A stretch of 64,000 nucleotides of DNA from Dermacentor variabilis (lineage: Eukaryota > Arthropoda > Arachnida > Ixodida > Ixodidae): positions 202,815,750 to 202,879,749 of the forward strand of contig NC_134570.1 of assembly GCF_050947875.1 (NCBI RefSeq), given 5' to 3'. The translations under genes and the position numbers were made by a program. Shown in pieces: positions 51,401 through 61,721 of this stretch. Under the pieces are notes generated by a model, which saw only the letters and a program-made list of their open reading frames with translations, made no database searches and was not told where the DNA came from. The first letter of the stretch is position 1, and each line of letters opens with the position of its first letter.

Positions 51401-51800
51401 AAAAAAGCACACCACAGCTTGGCGGCCAGCAATTATATACACACAGTGGGCGAGGGTGATGTGATTGCAATATGGTCCGCGTAACAGAAAGGGAAACGCT
51501 ATCACACGTGTACACGTGTACAGATATGCGACAGTTGGGCAGTGGCAGAGAAGGTGCTTTGCTGTGTCGCCACACGTGCAAAAAATTGCGTAAGGAGCAT
51601 TTTCATAGCTTCCATTACAGCAGATGACACCTAGCACAATATAAATAATTGCAATACGATGTGTTCTGTGGGCCGTACTCCATCTCTATAGTTCCTTGCA
51701 GCACTGGAGAAGCTGCTAGGCTCCATAGCTAATGGGAAGGATGAATGCCCCTCAAGATGTGTTCATCGCGCTGTGCCGTCTGCTCGGTGTCTGCAGTGAT

Positions 51801-52500
51801 AGAACTTCTAAGCTGTTCCCTAGCCTCCCCTCTTCATAAAGTGTAAAATGTGCAAAGAGAGCTCTGGTAACAAACGGGTACAAAGCAAGGAATCTGCTTT
51901 GATACAATACTTACATTGAGATGCATATGAGCATAAGCGACAAGCGATGCTTCTGCAATGTTTATTACTTCATAGCACATGCAACTTACAGTAAAAGTTC
52001 ACAGGTGATTACGATACTTCCTAATACGAAATTTGAATGCACCTCTACATGTGTTCTCATTTCGCTGGTGCGGATAATCAGTTTCGTGTGGCATTTTGCA
52101 AACGCAGCAAAGTGTGGCGCCACTGCCTTGCTAATCTGGAGATCGCGTGAGCCAGCGCATGGGTGACGTGTGGTCGTGATTCACAAAAGCCACGGCCAAC
52201 AAACCTCCCAGACATTGCGTGCTACTCTGGCACCATCTCGTTGCTACCGTCACTGCACTTCGTTTTTATTCGCACGCTTTCGACATACACTCATCTGCTT
52301 ACTGCCTCATGGTTCTGCTGCAACTTCCTTTCCGCTTTCCTCCTCATGCCTCTTCTCACTTGCCGCTTTTTTTATCTCCCACTGCATGCTGTGTTCGCTC
52401 TCATCATTTGCTGAACTCGTTCGCTCGCTTAAATGAGCGAACGAATGGTCCTCACAACACGACCAAAGCTAAAGGGAAACCAGCGATAGGAATACCCTGA
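51801..52500. other. No recognised gene
   Basis: Positions 52280-52430 are pyrimidine-rich and loosely resemble the complement of 28130-28330. A short inverted repeat TTCGCTCGCTTAAATGAGCGAA lies at about 52423-52444. Confidence 0.4.
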
Positions 52501-52502
52501 AT

Positions 52503-52860
52503 GCAATCACTATAAACCACGTTAAAGGATTGATTGAGTGCAAGATAGACGTGGTCTACAAGATACCTTTGACACATGGGGCTGTTTACGTTGGTCAAAC
52601 AGACAGGTGCGTAAATGATTGACTGTGCGAACATCGATAAGCTGCAGTCTGACACAAGGACCCAGAGACCTTGCGATATATTGCGCTTCATGCCGTATCT
52701 TCCACAGGATGGGGATCTGATCTTGCTGAAATGTGGTAACTAAAGAAAAAGAAGTCATAGAAGCCTACAACATCAAGATGACCCCATGTGCCATTTATAT
52801 CACTCAGCAAAGTGGTTAGCTTAATGACTGACAATAGATGGCATGGCTTGACTGGGAAGA
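52503..52860 (+). pseudogene. Penelope-like element fragment: GIY-YIG endonuclease
   Basis: The plus strand encodes VVYKIPLTHGAVYVGQTDRC, then VND with a stop, matching the GIY-YIG nuclease core (V-Y ... Y-V-G-Q-T) of Penelope-like elements. Decayed C-terminal residues follow, in another frame (EVIEAYNIKM...CAIYITQQSG). It is an isolated, old fragment. Confidence 0.7.
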
Positions 52861-53884
52861 GCATCCCTGCACGTGCGAGTAGGCTATAGTATGAAGCTCT
52901 CATTCTCCGAAAAATAAAACAGTTGTTATTTGCACTCGGGTGCCATGCATTGTTTTGTGTCTTAAGTCCTGTCCCTTCGTCACTTTGAGCAACAGTGTTA
53001 TGTCCAACCAACTAGCCCACTGGGAAATTTTCTTTAACTATATGTAGTAAGCTCTGAATGCACATTTATGTGAGTCTTGTTTGCAACGCACATGTGAAAC
53101 ACAGCTCACAATAATCCAATATTAGAGGTGAGCAAATAGGAATTTTTGGAACCAAATAGAATAATGCCAGAAGCAAATTGAATCGAATACTTTTATAAAC
53201 ATGAATTGCCATTATCATAATTAATACAAACTGATGTCTACATCCCAGTATTTTTGAAGTTTTGACGGGTGGCGAGGCCCAGTCAGGCACGTTCAGTGCC
53301 TTTTGTCGCGTCCCCCAAGGCATTTCTGTAAGGAATGTCTTGAATAAATGAATAAAGAAAGAAAGAAAGAAAGTTAGAAAGTTGCTGTCGTCACATAGTA
53401 CCTTATTAAGTATAGTATTTGAAAAACACAAACTAAGCATTACGAGCAAACAAGTACTTTATTCGCATGCGCGCGGTTCTTCAGAGGATGCAGTTGATCA
53501 CTGTAGAGCCTGTAAAGGGTGGCTACCTGAGTGACCTAGCCTCCTCCACTACGCAATTTGTCATGTTTTATTGCTATAGTATTCCTGTCGTGGTAAACAT
53601 GTACCATACTTTTCTCCAATTGAATGTCTATGTGGGTGCGGTTGGCATTTTTAAATACCCGAAAGCTATGAAAAAAAAAATATTAGCAATTAAAAAAAGT
53701 GACCACCGGATAGGATAGGGCACTATTCGGTGCACAACTACAAAGTTGCAAATATTCGCATATCCCTATGCAATATAAACCGCTTCAAATAATGGTTTCT
53801 ACACTTACATAAACACTACATGCTCCAGCAGGCAACAGAACGTGATATATTGACAAAGGGTGTTTAACTAGGCTGGTTGGTTCA
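52861..53884. other. No recognised gene
   Basis: It contains a short GAAA-type microsatellite at 53352-53374. No protein motif was seen. Confidence 0.45.
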
Positions 53885-54375
53885 TTCTTCGAGGATTATA
53901 GCAGCAGAACTTAAGGAACATGGACACAGAAGGAACGACTAGACGAGTACGCAGCTGCACTGTCAGCTGATTTCTTTATTGAATTTCCCACTCTTATTGA
54001 TTTCGTCACCATATCACTTCTCTTATCTGTCTGAGGCTGTTTCAAAAAGGTGATTTCCTTTCTTGACAAGGCGACTGACGGTGTGCTTACACATTGCACT
54101 CCTGTTTTACTTATCTCAAATGACTCAAGAATCTCCCGAGTTAGCCTATCGTTGTTCCTTTTCAGGACTTGCACTTCATAAAATTTGGGGGTGCACGTGC
54201 TTGTCCCTTCTTGTTCATTTCGCAACGTTTGCAGTACAAGGCCAGATTGCTGCCACGGGTCCCTGAAAGTGATGATGCGTGCTTTCCTGTTCAATTATTA
54301 AGGCATCTTCCTGTTCGCCCTATGTATTGTTTTCCACAGGACAGGGGGATGGCGTACACTACTCCTTTGGCACAA
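53885..54375 (-). pseudogene. Penelope-like element 3' end, inverted copy
   Basis: The minus strand encodes the end of the GIY-YIG region (a CGKQYIGRTGRCL-like block, frame-broken near 54300). It then runs ARIITFRDPWQQSGLVLQTL, FYEVQVLKRNNDRLTREILE and CVSTPSVALSRKEITFLKQP, and ends near TCCTCGAAGAATGAA. It lies head-to-head with the plus-strand copy at 54390-54745. Confidence 0.85.
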
Positions 54376-54389
54376 TCGCAGTCAAATCA

Positions 54390-54745
54390 AAATGAACACA
54401 ACATAGTCAAGTGGGCATGTGCACCCCCTAATTTCGTGAAATGCAAGTCCTGAAAAGGAATGACGATAGGCTAACTCGGGAGATTCTTGAGGCATTTGAG
54501 ATAAGTAAAACAGGAGCGTAATGTGTAAGTACACCGTCAGTGGCCTTGACAAGAAAGGAAGTCGCCTTTTTGAGACAGCCTCAAATATGTAAGAGAAGAG
54601 ATATGGAGATGAAAAATATAAGACAGGAAATTTCAATAAAGAAATCAGTTGACAGTTGAGCCGCGTCCTCATCCAGTCGTCCTTCTGTGTCCATGTTCCT
54701 TAAGTGCTGCTGCTACAATCCTCGAAGAATGAAACAATTAGCCCA
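54390..54745 (+). repeat. Upstream partial Penelope copy (pseudo-LTR)
   Basis: This is the same 3' end as 58190-58520, in direct orientation: GAAATGCAAGTCCTGAAAA, CGGGAGATTCTTGAGGCATT, CTTTTTGAGACAGCCTCA, AGAAATCAGTTGACAG and TCCTCGAAGAATGAA. A partial copy immediately upstream of a full-length element is the pseudo-LTR arrangement known for Penelope elements. The inverted copy at 53885-54375 gives the other known arrangement at the same place. Confidence 0.8.
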
Positions 54746-54769
54746 GTTAAACACCTTTTTGACATTCAT

Positions 54770-57700
54770 TTTCAGTACTCAGCGCATTTCTACTTGTTTC
54801 CTGAATCTGCTTGGCTCACGACAGATATGTCTTCAGATTGCCTTCTTCACTTGCCGGGCCTGCTTATTCTCTTGTTGCATCAAAAAGAATGTTTTAGTGG
54901 AAGACGTGAGGTTGCTACTCGGGATGTTGTCGCCTTCTCAAGGACATGCAAGAAAAATTATGAAAATACTGTGGGCTGAAATGTGTAAACAGATTCACCT
55001 ACTCGCCGACTCTTTAAGGTGAGATCCTCTGGCAAAAAATCATATTGTCTTCACTTGGCCAGCGACAGTTTAAGCATTGAATACATGTGGAATAAGTGGT
55101 TCCTGCCAATTTTGAAGTCAACAATATAAGGTCAAAAAGAGTACGAGAAGATAAGCAAGAACCCAGTGGTCACAACAGGACAGGTGCAGCTCTCACAACC
55201 ATCTAAGGAAGTATTGGAACTTGGGCCAAAATTTGCGCTTCCCCTGAGCTAGATGCAGCAGGGAAGCTTGCCATTATCAGGCGAGTCGAAGCAAAAGCCA
55301 ATGAAGAGGACGCTAGCAGACTTGTTGCTGAAGAAGTAAATACACTGGCTCGATCAAAAGAATGCGAACGCCATGTGCACACTTTCGTTCAAACGCTAAA
55401 GAAATTGAAAAAAGAAAACGTGATATTGTGCCTATCAGACAAAGAAGGAGGATTTTTAGTATTCCATGCCATAGGCTACAATACAAGAGCACTAGAAGCC
55501 ATCAACAAGAACTTCCGCAAGGTAGAAAATAAAGACCGAAAGGAAGCGAAAAGAAAGGTCAAGATGCTTCTAGAAGAAACAAGTAATGGTAGCCAGCTGT
55601 GCCACAAGGTTAAAGCAGCAAAAACTACCACACTGTTGGTTTTCTTCACTGGAAAAAGCCATAAAAATGGTACCCCCTTGCACGCCATTTTATCGAAAGC
55701 AGACACGTGGCAATCGCTGCTTTCGGTACACCTTTTCAGGCAACTTTCCTAAGTTCGGGTAGAAGATCCGAACTATGAAGCACTAAGCTCCGAGATAAGA
55801 ATGTACGAAAGGAATGATTGGTACCGGTTCTCGATTGACATCGAAGACATGCATTATTCAACACCGCATGCGGATTCGATGAATGTACTGAGAGAGACCA
55901 TCCAGGAGCAAGGAGCCATTTCATTTCAAAACTCGGTAGGAATGTCTGTGGAAACCCTCTTGGAGCTGTTGAGCGCCTATCTCACTGCCACAATAGCTGT
56001 ACATGACGGTACCTTGTTTGTCCAAAAAGGAGGGGAGTGCATTGGATCAAAAATAGCACCAATCCTGAGTGACTTGTACTTGGCAGCATGCGACAAGAAA
56101 ATTTAAGGATCCATCAAGAAAAGGCGCATCACACGGACCTATCGATATGTGGACAACTTGTTGATACTGTGCCAAGCGGAGAATGCAACAGATTAGCAAC
56201 AACTTAAGGACACCGTACTGGAGTCCTTTCGATCAACGTGCCCAGAGCTTAACTTCACTTGTGATCGTCCGAACCACGATTCTCTGCAGTTCCTCTACAT
56301 TTTATTAGAATTCCAACCTGGAAACTTATGCTGGGGGTACGAGCCCAGCTGGATGGATGGAAAACTTTATTTGGTCCTGCAAGTAGTGATAATTAACCAC
56401 TAAGCGGGCTGCTGCCACGCAGGAAACCAACGTAAGCAGTGGTGAGAGATCTCGCAGGTCTGCATACTTTTAAAGGCAACCTTAGCCACCGAGCCCTTCT
56501 CAAAGGCTCTAACGGCCGACTTTGAATCACTATATACAAAAGGCCTGCTCTTGTCAACCAGGGCGATCGCAATAGCCGCTTGCTCCGCGACCTCTGGCCT
56601 ATCAGTCCTAACGGTAGCAGCGTTGACACAGCCCTCATTGTCCACGACAATTACAGTAAACAACCTCCTTTCCTTGTATAAAGAAGCAATCGATGAAGCC
56701 AACCTTCTGATTCTCGCCACGAATGAGTCTCGGAAGGCAAGCCCCCCTGGCCTTTCTTCTACCCTCATTTCGTTCCGGATGCATGTTCCTGGGAAGAGGC
56801 TTGACGTGATACCGCTTACGGACATTCAAGGGAATACCGACGTGAAGCTGCGAAATCTTCTCCTGAGGAACACGTAACTCTCTCAGAAACTGCCAACCCG
56901 CGCTAGTCGCAGAGAGGCGCACCACATATGTCCTCTCCTGAGCCACAGCTATTTCATCCAAGGTATTAATTCCCAGCTGGAGAAGTCAGTCGGTGCTGGC
57001 GCATATTGGCACTCCCAACACTTTCTTGATGATCTTCCTAATCTGCATGTCAAGCTTCTCCTTCTCCGATGGTTTCCACTTGTGCATGGCCGCCACATAA
57101 ATAAAGTGACACAATACAAATGCCTGCATAAGCCTAATCAGACTATCCTCCTTCAACACCGTATGCCTGTTGGCCACGCTCTTCACTAGGCGTACCGCAT
57201 TTTCTGTCTTGGCCATGATCTTCTGGATCCTCAGCGTGTTGGCGCCGTTCGACTCAATCAGCATCACCAAAACCCTGATCTTATCTGCCCTAGGTATGAT
57301 ATCACCATTTCTTGTGGGAAGCTGAATGCTCAGCTTGTCCACGGGGATCCATTCCCTTAGCTGGGGTCCCCTTCTAGTGGGACTGTACAGCAACAGCTCC
57401 TATTTGGAGGAGGAGCACCTTAACCCAGTCGGGTCCACATAAGTCTCGATTCCATCTACTGCCTCCTCCAGAACACTTTCTACATAGCCCTCACTATCCC
57501 CGGGACACCATATGGTCACGTCATCTGCATACCTGGTGTGCTTAATCCCCTCAATCTCCAAGAACTTTCTGTGCTATGAGCCCAGAGCACAGAAACAATT
57601 TCTTCCATTCACGTCAAGCGATTCCGAGACTGTAAAAAAGTCAATAGCGAGTGCAGCGTTTAGTTCATCATTAAAGAAATCATGCCAGCATCAAACTGAA

Positions 57701-58530
57701 CAGTTTTCAGTGGCAGTTAAGAAGGCTGACAAATGCAGTGTACCCCGTGTCAATGCTATGCAGCATAGCTGAAGGAATCATAGAGGAGATTAAAAGAAAA
57801 TAAGAAAGCAAAAGCGGACCTGAAGTTGCGGATGCCAAAAATAATTCTGCAAAAATAGCATATGTTCATAGAGTGGCCCACACTCTGATCAAGATTGGTA
57901 AAAGACACGGCGTCCGAGTAGTGTGCTCAACACCAAACAAGGGAAAACGTATGTGCGCACGAGTGAACCAGGAAAAAAGGAACCACAATGTCAGATCAAG
58001 CACCACAGCAGATACCCCGCTTGCATCAAAGGAGTAGTGTACACCATCCCCCTATCCTGTGGAAAACAATACATAGGGCAAACAGGTAGATGCCTTAATG
58101 ATTGAACAAGAGAGCACGCATCATCACTTTCAGGTACCCCTGGCAGCAATCTGGCGTTGCACTGCAAACATTGCGAAATGAACAAGAAGGGACAAGATAG
58201 CTAAGTAAGCACATGCACGCCCAAATTTCATGAAGTGCAAGTCCTGAAAACGAACAACGGCAGGCTAATTCGGGAGATTATTGAGGCATTTGAGACAAAT
58301 GAAGCAGGAGCGCAATGTGTAAGCACACTGTTAGTTGCCTTGACAAGTCACCTTTTTGAGACAGCCTCAGACAGATAAAAGTAGAGATATGGCGTATAAA
58401 TAAATAAGAGTGGGAATTTCAATTAAGAAATCAGTTGACACTGCAGCTGCGTCCTCGTCTAGTCGTCCATTCTGCGTCCGTGTTCCTTAAATTCTGCTGC
58501 TAGAATTCTCGAATCATATATTGACCATAC
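54770..58530 (+). pseudogene. Near full-length Penelope-like element (RT plus GIY-YIG)
   Basis: N-terminal region: 54820-55020 and 55180-55375 (LAIIRRVEAKANEEDASRL). Next comes KKENVILCLSDKEGGFLVF at 55405, then RT blocks WYRFSIDIEDMHYSTPHAD (55820), SFQNSVGMS and GGECIGSKIAPILSDLYLA (56030). The catalytic box near 56140 reads YRYVDNLLIL, with Asn where the second Asp is expected, so polymerase activity is probably lost. After the nested LINE the frame resumes, with the GIY-YIG domain GVVYTIPLSCGKQYIGQTGR at 58030-58100 and a 3' end to 58530. Several stops and frameshifts exist. Intact elements prime reverse transcription at nicks or chromosome ends (family knowledge). Confidence 0.88.
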
Positions 58531-58767
58531 CAGTTGTTTTGTCGACTTCATGCTTTGTTACGTGCATATGGCTTTTTATCAAAAAATGCAAATTTGTCAA
58601 GAATCAAAAGGAAGTACCTAGTTTTCACACATTCTATGTTCATCATGCCGTGCCACTGGCGTTTGCACAAACAGTGTGTACTCGGACACTAATAACAAGA
58701 CGGCTGAATTTCTTGCACATGCAAGGCGCTCACATTCCTCAGTATAACACTGTATGCTTTATGTAAA
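56178..58767. repeat. Left inner arm of inverted repeat
   Basis: Without its nested LINE, this arm mirrors 59878-61239. The match includes the Penelope 3' half and about 240 bases of flanking DNA beyond the element end (58531-58767, for example GCAAGGCGCTCACATTCCTC). Near the centre the positions sum to 118645. Inclusion of the flank shows that the duplication copied a Penelope insertion together with its surroundings. Confidence 0.85.
56349..57577 (-). mobile_element. LINE (RT end and RNase H) nested in the Penelope element
   Basis: The insert is flanked by GAGCCCAG at 56341-56348 and 57578-57585; without it the Penelope frame reads straight on. On the minus strand it has TRYADDVTIWCPGDSEGY near 57520 (RT YADD), thumb sequence, and RNase H (FIDCFFIQGKEV, VAEQAAIAIALVDK, YSDSKSAVRAFEKGS). 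After WFPAWQQPA it ends abruptly in a 3' tail (AATAAAGTTTTCCATCCATCC). The end of RNase H and the C-terminal finger are missing by internal deletion. It is 5'-truncated at the YADD region. Confidence 0.88.
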
Positions 58768-59877
58768 TCCGCCCGTAGGGCCGATTTACGCTCAAGCCGC
58801 CCATGGCCGCACGCCGCACCGCAAGGGAGCGGTCCACCTGTAATGGCCGACGCGACGTCACGAGAGGCGGTCATGAACTTTCGCCTCCGTGCGGCGACCG
58901 CATAAACATGGCGCTGGTTCGAAGCGAAGCGGAGCGCGAGGCCTAAAGCGCTAGACTGCAGCGGCAGTTAGCTTTTTGTGTGGTTTATTGTGATCATTGC
59001 AAGAGCTATTCAGCACCTGCAAAGCTATTTGTCTAACGCGACAAGCAGCTGTACTCTTCCTGACCTCTTCAGTCCGTGCGATCGCCAAAGGAAACAGACG
59101 GATGTGTGTTGTGTTTACGCGAGGGTCGGAAGGAATGAAACCAGCGATTTTGTGTGTTTTGCCGTTTTTTTCTTGTGCATTACAAACGCGAAGGCCATCG
59201 CATACACCTGAATTCTAAGCATGACACTAGTTTGGTACGCGGCAAAATGAAAAGATTGCGATCGCCCTCCTCAGCATATGGTGTTCGTAGGTGTTGTGTG
59301 TGCGCGCTTCATTGATACCAAGATTGCAAGTGTGTGCAGTACTTTTGTGTTTCAGAAGTGATGGCACGATGTGTAGCGAAGAGCTTCATTATCGCTTCAT
59401 CGCAGTTGTTCGTAATGTGCTGTTTTTGTCTTGCTTCGTGTGAGCTGTTTTGCGGGCTGCGATGCGCATTGGTGAGCGCGAACACGTACAGAACTTCCGA
59501 GCGCTAGGGTACTACTTCTACGAAGCGTAAGTGTCGCAGTGGTGCTAGGCGTATAAGTGTTCGTTTCATGCAATATGCATATGTTCTGAAGTGAACCGTG
59601 CATAAGCGTTGCGGGCGAGTTTTGGTTCCGGCCCTTCCTGCCTCGTTCACGTATCTTGTGTGTTTTTCAGAAGTTATTTCTGTGCTATGAAGGTATTTGT
59701 AATCAATAAGGGCAATATAAGGAACAGCTTAAAAAGTTGCGTGAGTACATGCGCGCTATTGTGAAATGTGGGCGCGCTTATATGCACTGTTCTCATGAAC
59801 GCAAATTTTGGGCACTCTTCATTTTTGTCATGTGGACATTGGTGTGAACATAAGAAATCCTGAGGTATATTTCTAGA
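58768..59877. other. Spacer between the inner arms
   Basis: 1.1 kb that is not palindromic. The first 180 bases are CpG-rich (GACGTCACGAGAGGCGG, AGCGAAGCGGAGCGCGAGG) and promoter-like in composition; the rest is ordinary. Short plus frames near 59040-59210 have no known motif. Function is unknown. Confidence 0.5.
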
Positions 59878-61239
59878 TTAAGCAAAGTATACAGTCTTAT
59901 ACTGAGGGATGTGAGCACCTTGCATGTGCAAGAAATTCAGCTGCTTGTTTCTTGTTAGTATCTGAGTACACACTGTTAGTGCCAACACCAGTGGCACGGC
60001 ATGATAAGCATATAGTGTGTGAAAATTAGATACTTCCTTTTCATTCTTGACAATTTGCATTTTTGATAAAAAGCCATATGCATGTAATAAAGCATAAAGA
60101 TGACAACACAACTGGTATGGTCAATATATGATTCGAGGATTGTAGCAGCAGAACTTAAGGAACACGGACACAGAATGGACGACTAGACGAGGATGCAGCT
60201 ACACTGACAACTGATTTCTTAATTGAAATTACCACTCTTATTTATTTCGTCGCCATATCTCTTATCTGTCTGAGGCTGTCTCAAAACAGTGACTTCCTTT
60301 CTTGCCAAGGCGACTGACGGTGTGCTTACACATTGCGCTCCTGTTTTACTTCTCTCAAATGCCTCAAGAATCTCACGAGTTAGCCTATTGTTGTTCCTTT
60401 CAGGACTTGCACTTCATGAAATTTGGGGGTACATGTGCGTACTCAGCTACCTTGTCCCTTCTTGTTCATTTCGCAATGTCAAGGCCAGATTGCTGCCAGG
60501 AGTCCCTGAAAGTGATGATGCGTGCTTCTCTTGTTCGAACATTAAGGCATCTTCCTGTTTGCTCCATGTATTGTTTTTTCCACAGGACAGGAGGACGGCG
60601 TACACTACTCCTTTGACACAATCTCAGTATCTGCTCTGGCGCGTGATCTTGCATTGTGGTTCGTTTTTTTCCTGGTTCACTCGTGCGCACATACTTTTTC
60701 CCTTGTTTGGTGCTGAGCACACTACTCGGATACCGTATCTTTTACCAATCTTGACGAGATTTTGGGTCAGTCCATGCACATTTGTAATTTTTGAAGAATT
60801 GTTTTTCGCATCCACAACTTCAGGTCCGCTTTTTCTTTCTTGTTTTCTTTTAATCTTCTCTACGATGCCTTCAGCTATGCTGCATAGCATTGACACGGCT
60901 TGTTTTTCCCTGCATTTTTCCTCCTACTTAACTGCCGCTGAAAACTTTGTTCGTTTTGATGCTGACATGATTTCTTTAGTGCTGAACTAAACGCTGCACT
61001 CGCTATTGCCCTTTTTACAGTCTTGAAATGGCTTGACGTGAAGGGAAAAAATTGTCTCTATGCCCTGGGTTCGTACCCCCAGTGTAGATGTCCTGGTTGG
61101 AATTCTAGTAAAATGTCGAGGAACTGCAGGGGACTGTAGTTCAGACGCTGATAAGGGAAGTTCAGCTCTGGGCACGTTGATCAAAAGGACTCCAGTGCGG
61201 TGTCCTTAAGTTGTTGGTGATCGGTTGCATTCTCTTTCA
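59878..61239 (-). pseudogene. Right inner arm: inverted partial Penelope-like element
   Basis: From 61239 leftwards it holds the Penelope region following the YVDD box (CPELNFT-like; SECSV ... ARVNQEKNEPQCKITRQSRY). A decayed GIY-YIG core (LWKKQYMEQTGRCLN) and the 3' end near 60140 follow, then flanking DNA to 59878. It lacks the RT and N-terminal half. It joins directly to a different Penelope fragment at 61240. Confidence 0.82.
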
Positions 61240-61721
61240 ATAGATGAAGCGCCAATAGTGATGGCGCACTAGGAAGGAACAAAGTCAGGACAAGGCACTA
61301 CTTGCAACTGTTTATTGAAGTCAAAGGTGGCTGATAATATAGCCATGGGAAGAGGGGGGGGCGAAAAAAGAGGAACACTGAGTATGTGAATGTGCACGTG
61401 CGAGAACACTGAAGATATATAAGAAGGAAATCGCGTTTAACCTCAATCTAAAACTTATCTATGAACATGCTTTCATTGGTGTAGATATTGATAGACGGGG
61501 TGCTGACACAGGCGTCCCCTCTTTTCTTAATCTGGTTCGCCGCCAGCAATTCATGCGCCACAGAATCTTTATTTTAAACATCATTGTTGTATCATGAAGC
61601 CTTGCTTCACATACTTGTTTCTTCTCATTCCGCAGGCCTTGCAATGAAGCGGCAAGTTTGAACCTTAACCATTTTTCAATGAAAGCTTATGTTCCCGCAG
61701 GCGTTCATTAATACATCGCCG
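61240..61721 (-). pseudogene. Second-family Penelope-like fragment (GIY-YIG C-terminus)
   Basis: From 61720 leftwards the frames give RCINERLREHKLSLKNG, then after a stop and frameshift LPLHCKACGMRRN, LLAANQIKKRGDACVSTPS and NIYTNESMFID. The 3' end, near 61240, has TAGTGCGCCATCACTATTGG on the minus strand. Its sequence differs from the other Penelope copies here, so a second lineage is present. Its truncated 5' end coincides with the inner edge of the right outer arm. Confidence 0.75.

Larger units (their letters stand above)
49783..51794. repeat. Small inverted repeat pair flanking two insertions
   Basis: Left arm 49783-49930 and right arm 51640-51794 are inverted copies. GCAGACACCGAGCAGACGGC, GCGCGATGA-CACATCTTG and CAGCAGCTTCTCCAGTGCTG are seen on the left and as complements on the right. 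The TTAA-bounded element (50013-51114) and the SINE (51151-51386) are inserted between them. On the minus strand, 51500-51620 encodes CTCGDTAKHLLCHCP, which resembles the C-terminal finger of a LINE; this is weak evidence. Confidence 0.65.
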
